DNA from: Brevundimonas sp. UBA6550
GTDB taxonomy: Bacteria > Pseudomonadota > Alphaproteobacteria > Caulobacterales > Caulobacteraceae
Length of the DNA stretch: 64,000 nucleotides
Reading direction: 5' to 3'
Assembly (NCBI RefSeq): GCF_002434505.1
Contig: NZ_DJKE01000003.1
Coordinates: forward strand, 1-64,000
Below the pieces are notes generated by a model. It was given only the letters and a program-made list of their open reading frames with translations. It made no database searches and was not told where the DNA came from. The position numbers were made by a program, and so were the translations under genes. Position 1 is the stretch's first letter, and each line of letters starts with the position of its first letter. Shown here piece by piece: positions 26,985 through 38,641 of the stretch.

Positions 26985-28823
26985 ATGCTGGATCGTCGCC
27001 GCCTTCTTCAGTCCGCCGCGCTGGGTGCCGGGCTTTGCGCCGTCGGAGGCGCGGCCGCCGTGGCCCGACCTCAGGACGGCGATGTGGCCGGCGGTGCCGA
27101 CGCCGCCTTCAAAACCTTCATGGACAAGGCGTTCGAGGGCACGCTGGATCGCGCGCCCGAAGTCGTGACCGCCTTCGGCCTGGACAAGGGCGCGCGCGCC
27201 GCCGCCAAGTCGCAGCTGACCGCCCCGACCCGCGCCGAGGAGGAGGGCCAGCGCGCCTTCATCCGCCAGCAGTCCGCCGACCTGGCCCGCATCGACCGCC
27301 GCGCCCTGTCGCCCCGCGACCTGAACTATTACGACAGCATCAAGGACAATCTGGACGGGGTCATCGCCACCTACGACATCCCGTATGGCCAGGGCGGCTG
27401 GCCCAATCCGTATCGGGTCAGCCAGCAGGGCGGCGCCTATCAGTCCACGCCGGACTTCCTGGCCAATCAGCACACCATCGAGACGGCCGCCGACGCCGAC
27501 GCCTATATGGCGCGGGTCAACGCCTTCGCCGACGTCCTGGCCGCCGAAACGGATCGATTGAAGGAAGAGTATGCGCTGGGCGTCGTGCCGCCCGACTTCA
27601 TCCTGGCCAAGGCGATCCGCCAGCAGGATGGCGTGCTGGCCACTTCGGCGGCGACCTCCCCCCTGACCCAGTCCGTCGTGGACCGGACCCAGGCCAAGGG
27701 CCTGACCGGCGACTGGGGCGCCCAGGTCCAGCGTCTGATCGAGACGCGGGTCTATCCGACCCTGGCGGCGCAGAACGCCGTGCTGAAGGCCGCCCAGCCC
27801 GGCGCTGTGCACGAGGCGTCGGTGCGCCGCCTGCCGCAGGGCGAACAGTATTACGCCAACAGCCTGCGCTACATCACCACCACCCGGCTGACGGCGGACG
27901 AGATCCACCGCACCGGCGTCGAACAGATGGCCGAACTGACCGCCCGCGCCGACGGTCTGCTGAAGGCGCAAGGGCTGACCCAGGGCTCGGTGGCCCAACG
28001 GATCGCGGCCCTGGGGGACGATCCCAAATACATCTACGCCGACACCGATGCGGGCAAGGCCGAGCTGATCGCCAAGCTGAACGCCCAGATGGCCGATATG
28101 CAGGCGCGCCTGCCGAACGCCTTCGGCCGCCTGCCCAAGGCCAAGGTCGAGATCAAGCGCGTGCCGCCCGAGATCGAGGCCGGCGCGCCGATGGGCTATT
28201 ACAACGCGCCCAGCCTGGATGGGACGCGACCCGGCATCTACTGGATCAATCTGAAGGACACGGCGGAATGGCCGTCCTGGTCGCTGCCGACCCTGACCTA
28301 TCACGAGGCCACGCCGGGCCATCACCTGCAGATCAGCCTGCAGCAGGAAAGCGAGTCCGCCCCCTTGCTGATGAACCTGCTGGGCTTCTCCAGCTATGTC
28401 GAGGGCTGGGGGCTTTACGCCGAACAGCTGGCCGACGAACTGGGCGCCTATGAGAACGATCCGGTCGGTCAGATCGGCTATCTGCAGTCGCTGATGTTCC
28501 GCGCCGCGCGCCTGGTGGTCGACACCGGCATCCATTCCAAGGGCTGGAACCGCGAACAGGGCATCCGCTACATGATGGAGGCCTATGGCGATCAGGAGGG
28601 CGCGGCGACGTCCGAGGTCGAACGCTATTGCGGCTGGCCCGGCCAGGCCTGCGCCTACAAGGTCGGGCACAACGAATGGGTACGGCTGCGCGAGACGGCC
28701 AAGACGAGCCTGGGGTCCAGGTTCGACATCAAGGGCTTCCACGACACGGCCCTGGCCGCCGGCGGCGTACCGCTGTCCGTGCTGGAGAGGATCGTCAACG
28801 GCTGGGTGGCGGCCCAGGCCTGA
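26985..28823 (+). CDS. DUF885 protein, Tat-exported putative metallopeptidase (copy 1)
   Basis: 612 residues. MLDRRRLLQSAALGAGLCAVG is a twin-arginine signal (Arg4-Arg6). The DUF885 core motif TYHEATPGHHLQ lies near 439-450 and provides HExxxGHH, a plausible zinc site; no characterised reaction is certain, although relatives have been described as carboxypeptidase-like or dipeptidyl enzymes. GGGGAGA precedes the ATG. A second DUF885 gene follows 86 bases downstream with the same layout, indicating tandem duplication. It lies behind the pnp terminator, so it has its own promoter. Confidence 0.87.
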   Translation: MLDRRRLLQSAALGAGLCAVGGAAAVARPQDGDVAGGADAAFKTFMDKAFEGTLDRAPEVVTAFGLDKGARAAAKSQLTAPTRAEEEGQRAFIRQQSADLARIDRRALSPRDLNYYDSIKDNLDGVIATYDIPYGQGGWPNPYRVSQQGGAYQSTPDFLANQHTIETAADADAYMARVNAFADVLAAETDRLKEEYALGVVPPDFILAKAIRQQDGVLATSAATSPLTQSVVDRTQAKGLTGDWGAQVQRLIETRVYPTLAAQNAVLKAAQPGAVHEASVRRLPQGEQYYANSLRYITTTRLTADEIHRTGVEQMAELTARADGLLKAQGLTQGSVAQRIAALGDDPKYIYADTDAGKAELIAKLNAQMADMQARLPNAFGRLPKAKVEIKRVPPEIEAGAPMGYYNAPSLDGTRPGIYWINLKDTAEWPSWSLPTLTYHEATPGHHLQISLQQESESAPLLMNLLGFSSYVEGWGLYAEQLADELGAYENDPVGQIGYLQSLMFRAARLVVDTGIHSKGWNREQGIRYMMEAYGDQEGAATSEVERYCGWPGQACAYKVGHNEWVRLRETAKTSLGSRFDIKGFHDTALAAGGVPLSVLERIVNGWVAAQA

Positions 28824-28909
28824 TCGCATCCCGGTCGCGCCGGGCCGACGTCTAAGACAAACAGGGACTGCCTAGGCGCGGCGCGGTCCCGTCACCGAGA
28901 GTTCGCCGC

Positions 28910-30712
28910 ATGATTGATCGTCGTCGACTTTTTCTGACCGCCGCCGCCACGGCGGCGGTCGCGCCGTCCCTGGTTCAGGCCAAGGCCACTCAAACCGAAG
29001 CGGACGGACGGTTGAACAGCCTGCTGGACGGCTGGTTCGAGGCCGATATCGACGAAAGCCCGGAGCGCGCCACCAACCTGGGCCTGGATCGGGGCGCGCG
29101 CGCCGGCCTGTCGTCCAGGCTGAGCGAAGCGGGGCCGGACACCATCCGCAAGGATCGTGCGAAGGCCGTAAATCGCTGGGGCCAGCTGCGCAGCTTCGAC
29201 CAGGCGGGTCTTTCGCCGGCCGGGACGCTGAACTACGCTATCGCGGCCTTCGGCGCGGAGACGGCGGCCCAGACGGCCCGCTTCGACTATGGGGCAGGGC
29301 CGGGGCGACCGTCGCCCTATGTCGTGACCCAACTGTCGGGCGCCTATTTCAGCACGCCGGACTTCCTGGATAATCAGCACCGGATCGAGGATGCGGCCGG
29401 AGCCGACGCCTTCCTGTCGCGGCTGGAAGCTTTCTCGGGCGTGTTGAACGGCGAGACGGCCAAGATCGAGGAAGACGCCGGTCTGGGCGTCATCCCGCCC
29501 GACTTCATCATCGACCGGATGCTGCCGCAGATCCGCGCCCTGCGCGACACGCCCGCCGCCGACATGGCCATGCTGACGTCGCTGGCGCGCAAGACGGGCG
29601 ATCTGGGCCTGGCCGGTTATGACGGTCGCGCCGCCGCCATCGTGGACCAGAAGGTCAAACCGGCCCTGGCCGCTCAGATCGCGGCGCTGGAAGCCTTGCG
29701 GCCTCGCGCGACCCATGATGCGGGGGTCTGGCGTCTGCCGGATGGCGAGGCCTTCTACGCTGCGGGCTTGAAGGCCAATACGACCACCACCCTGACCGCC
29801 CGGGAAATCCACGCCTTGGGTCGCGAACAGGTCGCCGAAATCAGCGCCGAGATCGACGCCATTCTGAAGACCCAGGGCTATACTCAGGGCACGGTCGGCG
29901 AACGCATCCAGGCCCTGAACAAGGAGCCGGCCCAGCTGTTCACCAACACCGACGCCGGCAAGGCCGAACTGCTGGCCTGGCTGAACCGGCTGGTCGCCGA
30001 TCTGGAGCCGAAACTGCCGCAGGTGTTCGGTCGCCTGCCCAAGTCGCACGTCGAGATCCGTCGCGTGCCGGTATCGATCCAGTCGGGTGCGCCCGGCGGC
30101 TATTACCAGGGACCGCCGCTGGATGGGTCGCGTCCGGGCGCCTATTACATCAACCTGCGCGACAGCGGGAACTGGCCGAAGTTCGCCCTGCCGACCCTGA
30201 CCTATCATGAGGCTTCGCCGGGGCATCACCTGCAGGTGGCGCTGCAGCGCGAGTCCGGCGAGCTGCCGCAATGGCGCCGGGCGGGAGGATTTTCAGCCTA
30301 TAACGAGGGCTGGGCCTTGTATGCCGAGGCGGTGGCGGCCGACGACCTAGACGCCTATGCGACCGATCCGCTGGGCCGGGTGGGTTTCCTGATGTCCTAT
30401 CTGTTCCGGGCCGTGCGTCTGGTGGTGGACACGGGCCTGCATTCCGAGCGCTGGAGCCGGGAACAGGTGGTCGACTATATGGCGGCCTCGGGCGCCAAGC
30501 CGCTGGATGCGTCGAACAGCGAGATCAACCGCTACTGCGTCTGGCCGGGCCAGGCCTGTTCGTACAAGGTCGGCCATACGGTCATCGCCCGCCTGCGGAA
30601 GGACGCCGAAGCCAAGCCCGACTTCGATCTGCGCGCCTTCCACGACAAGGTTCTGGAGAACGGGTCGCTGCCGCTGGCGGTGCTGGAACGGATCGTGGAC
30701 GGCCAGGCCTAG
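28910..30712 (+). CDS. DUF885 protein, Tat-exported putative metallopeptidase (copy 2)
   Basis: 600 residues. MIDRRRLFLTAAATAAVAPSL is again a twin-arginine signal with a likely V-Q-A cleavage near residue 24. The motif TYHEASPGHHLQ is near 433-444, and the C-terminal region NRYCVWPGQACSYKVGH matches ERYCGWPGQACAYKVGH in copy 1. The pair diverged substantially in the middle third, so substrates may differ. Shared motifs and order are consistent with old duplication. It converges on a flavoprotein gene with nine bases between stops. Confidence 0.87.
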   Translation: MIDRRRLFLTAAATAAVAPSLVQAKATQTEADGRLNSLLDGWFEADIDESPERATNLGLDRGARAGLSSRLSEAGPDTIRKDRAKAVNRWGQLRSFDQAGLSPAGTLNYAIAAFGAETAAQTARFDYGAGPGRPSPYVVTQLSGAYFSTPDFLDNQHRIEDAAGADAFLSRLEAFSGVLNGETAKIEEDAGLGVIPPDFIIDRMLPQIRALRDTPAADMAMLTSLARKTGDLGLAGYDGRAAAIVDQKVKPALAAQIAALEALRPRATHDAGVWRLPDGEAFYAAGLKANTTTTLTAREIHALGREQVAEISAEIDAILKTQGYTQGTVGERIQALNKEPAQLFTNTDAGKAELLAWLNRLVADLEPKLPQVFGRLPKSHVEIRRVPVSIQSGAPGGYYQGPPLDGSRPGAYYINLRDSGNWPKFALPTLTYHEASPGHHLQVALQRESGELPQWRRAGGFSAYNEGWALYAEAVAADDLDAYATDPLGRVGFLMSYLFRAVRLVVDTGLHSERWSREQVVDYMAASGAKPLDASNSEINRYCVWPGQACSYKVGHTVIARLRKDAEAKPDFDLRAFHDKVLENGSLPLAVLERIVDGQA

Positions 30713-30721
30713 AGGTTTGGC

Positions 30722-31645
30722 CTAATCCGCGACGGTCAGGCCGTCGATCCGGCGCAGGCGGTTGTGGATGTCGGTGGCGGCGACGGCGGCCTCGGCGGTG
30801 GCCACCGCGATCTGGTTGAGGCCGCGCACCGCGTCGCCGGCGGCGTAGAGGCCCGGCACGCTGGTCGCCTGGTGCAGATCGACCACCAGCCGGCCGTCGT
30901 CGGACAGGCGCGCGCCCAGGCTTTGGGCCAGTTCGGCGTTCGGCGAGGTTCCCAGCGCCGAATAGACCAGGTCGAAGGCCTGCGTCCGGGCCGACCCGCC
31001 CGGCCCCTTCCAGGTCAGGGCCGTCACCCGATCCTGCTCCAGCCGCACGGCCTCCAGCGGAGCGAAGATCAGTTCGACGCCCAGCCGGTCCAGCTCGTCG
31101 CGCCGTGTCAGGGCGTCCGGCGAACCGATGTGGATCAGGGTCACCCGGTCGGAATAGGTGCGCATGAAGGCGGCCTCGCGCGCGCCCTTGTCGCTGTGGC
31201 CGATGACGGCGACGACCTTGCCGGTCGCCTCATAGCCGTCGCAGATCGGGCAGATGCGCACCAGAGCCCGCTGAACCGCCCGCTCGACGCCCGGCAGGTC
31301 GGGGTGATGATCGACCACGCCGGTGGCCAGCAGGACGGCGCGGGCGCGGAGAGTCTGGCCCTCGACCTCCGCGACGAAGCCTTGGCCGTCCTTAGCCAAA
31401 GACGTCGCGCGACCGGGCGTGATGCGCGCGCCGTATTCCTCGGCCTGTTCGCGCATCCGGGCCAGGATGTCGGGGCCGGAGACGCCGGCGGGAAAACCGG
31501 GCGTATTGTGACTGAGCGGGATCCAGCAGGCCCGCGGCTGGCCGGCGTCGATCACCAGGGTGCGCCTGCGAAACCGGGCGAGGTAGGTCGCGGCCGTCAG
31601 GCCGGCGGGGCCGGCGCCGATGACCAGGACCTCTGGTTCGTTCAC
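30722..31645 (-). CDS. Thioredoxin-reductase-like NAD(P)/FAD oxidoreductase
   Basis: 307 residues from GTG 31645 (VNEPEVLVIGAGPAGLTAAT); the frame is open 111 codons further upstream only as a shadow of the DUF1176 gene, and GTG overlaps that gene's stop (GTGA). FAD-binding GAGPAG is at 10-15, the redox pair is Cys132/Cys135 in ICPICDGYE, the NAD(P) loop GHSDKGA near 151, and the C-terminal GLYAAGDAV is the second FAD motif. CPIC replaces the usual CATC of TrxB, so it belongs to a divergent group whose electron acceptor may not be thioredoxin. Confidence 0.85.
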   Translation of the reverse strand: MNEPEVLVIGAGPAGLTAATYLARFRRRTLVIDAGQPRACWIPLSHNTPGFPAGVSGPDILARMREQAEEYGARITPGRATSLAKDGQGFVAEVEGQTLRARAVLLATGVVDHHPDLPGVERAVQRALVRICPICDGYEATGKVVAVIGHSDKGAREAAFMRTYSDRVTLIHIGSPDALTRRDELDRLGVELIFAPLEAVRLEQDRVTALTWKGPGGSARTQAFDLVYSALGTSPNAELAQSLGARLSDDGRLVVDLHQATSVPGLYAAGDAVRGLNQIAVATAEAAVAATDIHNRLRRIDGLTVAD

Positions 31646-32778
31646 CGCGTGCGCCAGGCGACGGGCCAGAAGTCGGACGGCACGCCCGCGCATTCGCCCA
31701 TCGTGCTTTCCATCGTCAGGACGAAGCGCTGGCCGGTCCAGGTCCAGGTCTGTTGCACGCCGCAATCGCCGATGCCGCGCCCCTTGGCGAAGCTGGACAG
31801 GGTGCGTGACCCGGGATCGTATTCGCCGTTGACGGTCGAGTTGTCGGGCATGTTTGGATCCGCGCCCGGCCCGGCCGTGCCGATCAGGGCCGCCGGTCGG
31901 GGATCGCGCCCGCCCGGTCCGGTCAGATACCAGTTGTGGGTCAGGTTGTAGGCGCCCGAGCCGCAGGGCACGGCCCACAGTTCGGTGCGGGCGTCCAGCC
32001 GGGCGGACATGACCATGTCGCCGACGGCCGGCATGGCGGATTCCTTCAGACAGTTTCCCACCTCGGTCAGGCCGCGAAGGGCGGCGGGCAGGGTCTGGTT
32101 CTGATCGCCGAAGCCAGCCTGATTCACGGGCGGCGCGGCCGCCACCGTGGGCAAGTCAGGCGCGACCGCCACGGCGGAGGCGGGCTTGTCGCCCCGTCGC
32201 ATCAGGGCCGTGGGCGTGTCGAGGCGCCCTTGCTTCTCGTCGATCCACAACAGGGCGGCCGCTGCGCCGTGCAGGGAGATATCCTGGCTGGAGACGCCGC
32301 GAATGGTCATGACCTTGCCCTGGGCCAGGGCGTCGATGACGGGACGCGCGTCGCCGGGGATCTGGCCGATCGGGGCGTCGTCCTCGCTGGCCGCGTTCAG
32401 ATCGGCGGCGAAGTCGCGGCCGTCGATGGTCAGGCCGATGCGGGCGGGACCTTTCGCATCGCCGTCGGGCCAGTATCCGAACACCACCTGAGGCCTGGCG
32501 TCCGGGCCGGGGGCGAGCGCGATGCGGACCCAGCCGCCGTTGCTTCCGCCGGTGAAACCGAAGGCCCAACAGGTTCCGTCGTTGCCGCACGTCGCGCTCC
32601 AATCGCGGAACGATTTGGTCTCGCTGGTGATCTGCAGCACCGGCGGGGTGACGGGCGTCTGAAGGGAAGCGGCTGCAGCCTTGGGCGCGCCCGTCTTCTG
32701 GGTTGAATCCTTGTCGCCGCAGGCGGCCAGGGCGAGGGCGGACGCGGCGACCGCGACCATCAGGCGTGCAGGGATCAT
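31642..32778 (-). CDS. DUF1176 lipoprotein
   Basis: 378 residues. The signal peptide ends with lipobox LALAAC, Cys20. The C-terminal half has the DUF1176 signature ELWAVPCGSGAYNLTHNWYL and GIGDCGVQQTWTWTGQRFVL with paired cysteines. The function is unknown. An N-terminal region with two more cysteines (ATCGNDGTCWAF) probably forms a disulfide in the periplasm. It is sandwiched by overlaps: ATGA with the upstream DUF2945 gene and GTGA with the downstream flavoprotein, so these three genes form a coupled operon. Confidence 0.83.
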   Translation of the reverse strand: MIPARLMVAVAASALALAACGDKDSTQKTGAPKAAAASLQTPVTPPVLQITSETKSFRDWSATCGNDGTCWAFGFTGGSNGGWVRIALAPGPDARPQVVFGYWPDGDAKGPARIGLTIDGRDFAADLNAASEDDAPIGQIPGDARPVIDALAQGKVMTIRGVSSQDISLHGAAAALLWIDEKQGRLDTPTALMRRGDKPASAVAVAPDLPTVAAAPPVNQAGFGDQNQTLPAALRGLTEVGNCLKESAMPAVGDMVMSARLDARTELWAVPCGSGAYNLTHNWYLTGPGGRDPRPAALIGTAGPGADPNMPDNSTVNGEYDPGSRTLSSFAKGRGIGDCGVQQTWTWTGQRFVLTMESTMGECAGVPSDFWPVAWRTR

Positions 32779-32987
32779 GCCTTTTTCAACTCCGACGGCT
32801 TGTGCGCCGCGCGTGCGCCGGTCTTGGCGCTCTCGACGATATACTCCGGATTGTCGGGAGAGGCGGCGACCTTGTGGCCCTTGATGTGGGTTTCAGAAGT
32901 GACCTTTTTGACCACCTTGCCGGTGGTCGCGCCCTGACTGTGATCCCATTTTACGCGATCACCGGCCTTGAACGTCTTTTCCGGCAT
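32775..32987 (-). CDS. DUF2945 small basic protein (HVA1/Tudor-like)
   Basis: 70 residues, rich in Lys and small residues. KAGDRVKWDHSQGATTGKVV and HIKGHKVAASPDNPEYIVES match the DUF2945 family, a small SH3/Tudor-like beta barrel found in bacteria and fungi. No enzymatic role is known. GGGAGC lies upstream of the ATG. The stop overlaps the DUF1176 start (ATGA). Confidence 0.85.
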   Translation of the reverse strand: MPEKTFKAGDRVKWDHSQGATTGKVVKKVTSETHIKGHKVAASPDNPEYIVESAKTGARAAHKPSELKKA

Positions 32988-33118
32988 GGCTGTGCTCCCT
33001 GCGGCTCCGCTTGATGCTCAGCGATCAGCAGCCGCATCAGTTCCGCATCCACCACCGGCGGCGCCTCGCAAAAGACCAGTATCCATTGGTCGACCAGCTC
33101 GCGCTCTTCATCCGTCAT
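32951..33118 (-). CDS. Possible 55-residue small protein overlapping the DUF2945 start
   Basis: From ATG 33118 the minus strand encodes MTDEERELVDQWILVFCEAP and then about 35 further residues, ending in a basic tail at the TAA at 32951. The acidic helical first ~36 residues look protein-like; the last ~12 overlap the DUF2945 gene in another frame. There is no strong ribosome site. It may be a short leader peptide or a small gene of the same operon, or it may be a chance ORF. Confidence 0.4.
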   Translation of the reverse strand: MTDEERELVDQWILVFCEAPPVVDAELMRLLIAEHQAEPQGAQPCRKRRSRPVIA

Positions 33119-33225
33119 TCCGTCGTCCGTCGTCGTTTCGGGCCTGAAAGAATCCGAAGGGACGCATCGGGTTCAGCTTGACGGGGGATGGCTTTTTCCG
33201 GGCAGGGTTAACGCGGGGCCGGGGT

Positions 33226-33253
33226 TTGCGTGAACGCGCGGCCCCGCTATACC
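33226..33253 (+). promoter_or_regulatory. Candidate icd promoter
   Basis: TTGCGT (33226-33231) and GCTATACC (33246-33253) are separated by 14 bases, in line with Caulobacter -35/-10 spacing; the -10 matches seven of eight positions of GCTANAWC. The predicted start is about 40 bases before the ATG. A better -35 (TTGACG at 33178-33183) lacks a properly spaced -10. Confidence 0.4.
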
Positions 33254-33297
33254 GCCGCCACGATATTCCTTCCCACAGTCACAGGCGGACCGTACGC

Positions 33298-34518
33298 ATG
33301 GCCAAGATCAAGGTCGAAAACCCCATCGTCGACATCGACGGCGACGAAATGACCCGCATCATCTGGCAGATGATCAAGGACAAGCTGGTCTTCCCGTTCT
33401 TGGATCTGGAGCTGGACTACTACGACCTGGGCATGGAGCACCGCGACGCCACCGACGACCAGGTGACCATCGACGCGGCCCACGCGATCCAGAAGCACGG
33501 CGTCGGCGTGAAGTGCGCCACCATCACCCCGGACGAAGCCCGCGTGCAGGAGTTCGGCCTGAAGAAGATGTGGAAGTCGCCGAACGGCACCATCCGCAAC
33601 ATCCTGGGCGGCGTGGTCTTCCGCGAGCCGATCATCTGCTCCAACGTGCCGCGCCTGGTTCCGGGCTGGACCCAGCCCATCGTGGTGGGCCGTCACGCCT
33701 TCGGCGATCAGTACAAGGCCACCGACTTCCTGATGCCCGGCCCCGGCACCCTGACGATCAAGTTCGTCGGCGAGGACGGCGAAGTGATCGAACACGAGGT
33801 CTACAAGGCGCCCGGCGCCGGCGTGGCCATGGCCATGTACAACCAGGACGCCTCGATCCGCGAGTTCGCCCACGCCTCGTTCGCCTATGGCCTGCAACGC
33901 AACTATCCGGTCTATCTGTCGACCAAGAACACGATCCTGAAAGCCTATGACGGCCGCTTCAAGGACCTGTTCCAGGAAGTGTTCGACGAACACTACGCCG
34001 CCGAGTTCAAGGCGCGCGGCCTGACCTATGAGCACCGTCTGATCGACGACATGGTCGCGGCCGCGATGAAGTGGTCGGGCGGCTTCGTCTGGGCGTGCAA
34101 GAACTACGACGGCGACGTGCAGTCGGACGTCGTGGCGCAAGGCTTCGGCTCGCTGGGCCTGATGACCTCGGTCCTGATGACGCCGGACGGCAAGGTGCTG
34201 GAGACGGAAGCCGCCCACGGCACCGTGACCCGCCACTATCGCCAGCACCAGAAGGGCGAGGCCACCTCGACCAACTCCATCGCCTCGATCTTCGCCTGGA
34301 CGCGCGGCTTCAAGCACCGCGCCAAGCTGGACGGCAATGCGGCCCTGGACCAGTTCGCCGACACCCTGGAGAAGGTGGTCGTGGACACCGTCGAGGCCGG
34401 CTTCATGACCAAGGACCTGGCGCTGCTGGTCGGCGACCAACAGGGCTGGCTGACCACCGAGGGCTTCCTCGACAAGGTGGCCGAGAACCTGAAGACCGCC
34501 CTGCCGGACGTCGGCTGA
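33298..34518 (+). CDS. icd: NADP-dependent isocitrate dehydrogenase (eukaryote-like type)
   Basis: 406 residues from ATG 33298, beginning [20 protein letters not shown]. This start and length match the homodimeric type II enzymes related to mitochondrial IDH2 rather than the E. coli Icd. Substrate-site residues are in KSPNGTIRN near 95-103 and the metal site in [18 protein letters not shown] near 270-288. It oxidises isocitrate to 2-oxoglutarate with NADP in the TCA cycle. Sits alone, with a terminator about 80 bases downstream. Upstream frame extension to 33178 has no ribosome site. Confidence 0.95.
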   Translation: MAKIKVENPIVDIDGDEMTRIIWQMIKDKLVFPFLDLELDYYDLGMEHRDATDDQVTIDAAHAIQKHGVGVKCATITPDEARVQEFGLKKMWKSPNGTIRNILGGVVFREPIICSNVPRLVPGWTQPIVVGRHAFGDQYKATDFLMPGPGTLTIKFVGEDGEVIEHEVYKAPGAGVAMAMYNQDASIREFAHASFAYGLQRNYPVYLSTKNTILKAYDGRFKDLFQEVFDEHYAAEFKARGLTYEHRLIDDMVAAAMKWSGGFVWACKNYDGDVQSDVVAQGFGSLGLMTSVLMTPDGKVLETEAAHGTVTRHYRQHQKGEATSTNSIASIFAWTRGFKHRAKLDGNAALDQFADTLEKVVVDTVEAGFMTKDLALLVGDQQGWLTTEGFLDKVAENLKTALPDVG

Positions 34519-34597
34519 GGTCGACATCGTCCCCGGCTCGCCGGTGGAGGAACGTCCTCAAGTCGCGCGAAGCGCGATAGGACAGACAAGAATCCAG

Positions 34598-34627
34598 GCC
34601 CCGTCGGAGCGATCCGGCGGGGCTTTT
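34598..34627 (+). terminator. Intrinsic terminator downstream of icd
   Basis: GCCCCGTCGGA (34598-34608) pairs with TCCGGCGGGGC (34613-34623), with one G-U pair, around a GCGA loop and is followed by TTTT. The loop and GGAGCGATCC core are the same as in the pnp terminator at 26863-26894. Confidence 0.85.
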
Positions 34628-34679
34628 CGTTGTGCCGGGAGCCGGAGCGTGCATGATCGGCGATAATGAGGAAGCGTTC

Positions 34680-35264
34680 GTGAAGCGGCTGTTCGGAAAT
34701 CTGGTGCTGGCGGCGCTCGCCGTGGCGGTGCTGGCCTTCTTCGCCGCGCCGGCGGTGGGCTTCTTCGCCATACGGTCGGCGGCGGAGGCCAACGACGTGG
34801 CGGGGCTGTCGCGGCTGATCGACTTCGGCGCGGTCCGTCAGTCGCTGAGGCCGCAGCTCGCCGGACGGCCCGAGGCGATGGCGCCGGCGCCGTCCTTTCT
34901 GGAGGATCCCATCGGCGCCTTCCGACGACAGTTCGATCAGCAGAACCCGCTGCAGCGTCAGCCCGACGTGAACGCCTATCTGACGCCGGCGGCCCTGTCG
35001 GCCCTGCTGCGGGGCGAGGGGCGCTACGCCAACCAGCGAACCCAGGCCGCCACGCCGCCGGACGCCAAGGTCAAGAAGCCCTGGCCGCGCCCGGCCTATT
35101 GGAGCGTCAACCGGGTGCGGATGGCGGTCGCCGATCAGGGCGGATCGCGCACCCTGTTCACCTTCGAGCGGCGGGGGCCGTTCGAGTGGAAGCTGGTCCA
35201 TATCGGCCTGCCCGAGGGCACGGCGCCGCCGGTCGCGCCGGCCCAGGGCGAGGGGCGTCCATGA
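34680..35264 (+). CDS. DUF2939-like membrane-anchored protein (copy 1)
   Basis: 194 residues from GTG 34680 (VKRLFGNLVLAALAVAVLAF). This start is preferred over ATG 34653 because GAGGA lies seven bases before it. One N-terminal hydrophobic segment is followed by FFAIRSAAEANDVAGLSRLIDF, the DUF2939 pattern (a short repeat-like motif preceding a conserved DF), and a C-terminal RTLFTFERRGPFEWKLVHI. The periplasmic domain has no known function. A paralogue follows 34 bases downstream. Confidence 0.75.
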   Translation: MKRLFGNLVLAALAVAVLAFFAAPAVGFFAIRSAAEANDVAGLSRLIDFGAVRQSLRPQLAGRPEAMAPAPSFLEDPIGAFRRQFDQQNPLQRQPDVNAYLTPAALSALLRGEGRYANQRTQAATPPDAKVKKPWPRPAYWSVNRVRMAVADQGGSRTLFTFERRGPFEWKLVHIGLPEGTAPPVAPAQGEGRP

Positions 35265-35298
35265 GCCTGCGCATCATCCGTTTTCCGAAGGAGGGATC

Positions 35299-35853
35299 AT
35301 GACCCGCAAGATCGTTATCGGGGCTGTCATCGCCGGGATCGTCGCCCTGGCCGTCGCCCTGTTCGTCTCGCCCTTCCTGGCGGCGCAAGGGATCGTGCGG
35401 GCGGCGCGGGCCGGGGATGCGGCGGCGCTGGAGCGGCAGGTGGACTTTCCCGCCTTTCGCGCCAGCCTGAAGAGCGAGCTGAATGCCCGCGCGCGACTGG
35501 AAATCCGCGATCGGGTCAAGGGCGACCAGGGGCTGGCGGCCCTGGGGATGTTGCTGGCGCCGTCGCTGGTGGACGGGGCGGTCGACAACTTCGTCACGCC
35601 GAAAGGGGTCGCCGCCCTGGTCCGGTCGGGCGAGACGCCGGAGCCGGAACGGCCGGTGCCCGCCGACGACACCCCCGCCGCGCCCAAGGACAAGGTGCGC
35701 CAGTCCTGGGCCTATCGCGGACTGAACCGCTTCGCCGTGACCCTGACGCGCGACGACAAGCCCGAGGAGGAACTGGTCTTGATCCTGGAGCGTCGCGGGC
35801 CGTTCAGTTGGAAGCTGGCCGGGGTCGATCTGACGCCCGACCCGATGATGTGA
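35299..35853 (+). CDS. DUF2939-family membrane-anchored protein (copy 2)
   Basis: 184 residues with an excellent AAGGAGGG ribosome site. The N-terminal membrane segment (about 5-27) is followed by GIVRAARAGDAAALERQVDFPAFR, closely parallel to copy 1, and the C-terminal LVLILERRGPFSWKLAGVDL matches the copy 1 end. A Pro/Glu-rich linker lies near 115-130. Function unknown; the pair probably arose by duplication. It converges on alaS, 39 bases between stops, with a short imperfect hairpin near 35864-35883 between them. Confidence 0.8.
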   Translation: MTRKIVIGAVIAGIVALAVALFVSPFLAAQGIVRAARAGDAAALERQVDFPAFRASLKSELNARARLEIRDRVKGDQGLAALGMLLAPSLVDGAVDNFVTPKGVAALVRSGETPEPERPVPADDTPAAPKDKVRQSWAYRGLNRFAVTLTRDDKPEEELVLILERRGPFSWKLAGVDLTPDPMM

Positions 35854-35892
35854 TGCGTCGGCCCCCTTCCGTCGGAAGAGGGCCCTGTCGGT

Positions 35893-38538
<2,646 letters not shown>

Positions 38539-38641
38539 GGGCAGGTCTTCGGCTCGGCGGTCGCTAAGGAACCGGCGTCATATAGGGTTTTGGCGGGGAA
38601 CGCATCATCCCCTCGTGGTGCGGACGGGCCAGAGAACACGA

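Noticed and set aside
24366..28829. 1487-codon minus-strand ORF opposite pnp and the first DUF885 gene
   Set aside because: Entirely antisense to genes with intact domains; translation is low-complexity and consists of many Gly/Arg/Asp runs.
30722..31978. 418-codon reading of the thioredoxin-reductase-like gene
   Set aside because: The first 111 codons lie entirely within the DUF1176 gene and translate to Arg-rich shadow; the FAD motif starts right after GTG 31645.
34653..34680. ATG 34653 as the start of the first DUF2939 gene
   Set aside because: No ribosome site upstream; GTG 34680 has GAGGA at the right distance and begins just before the membrane segment.
35864..35883. Hairpin between the DUF2939 and alaS stops
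   Set aside because: Stem has a mismatch and no T-tract on either strand, so it is not listed as a terminator.
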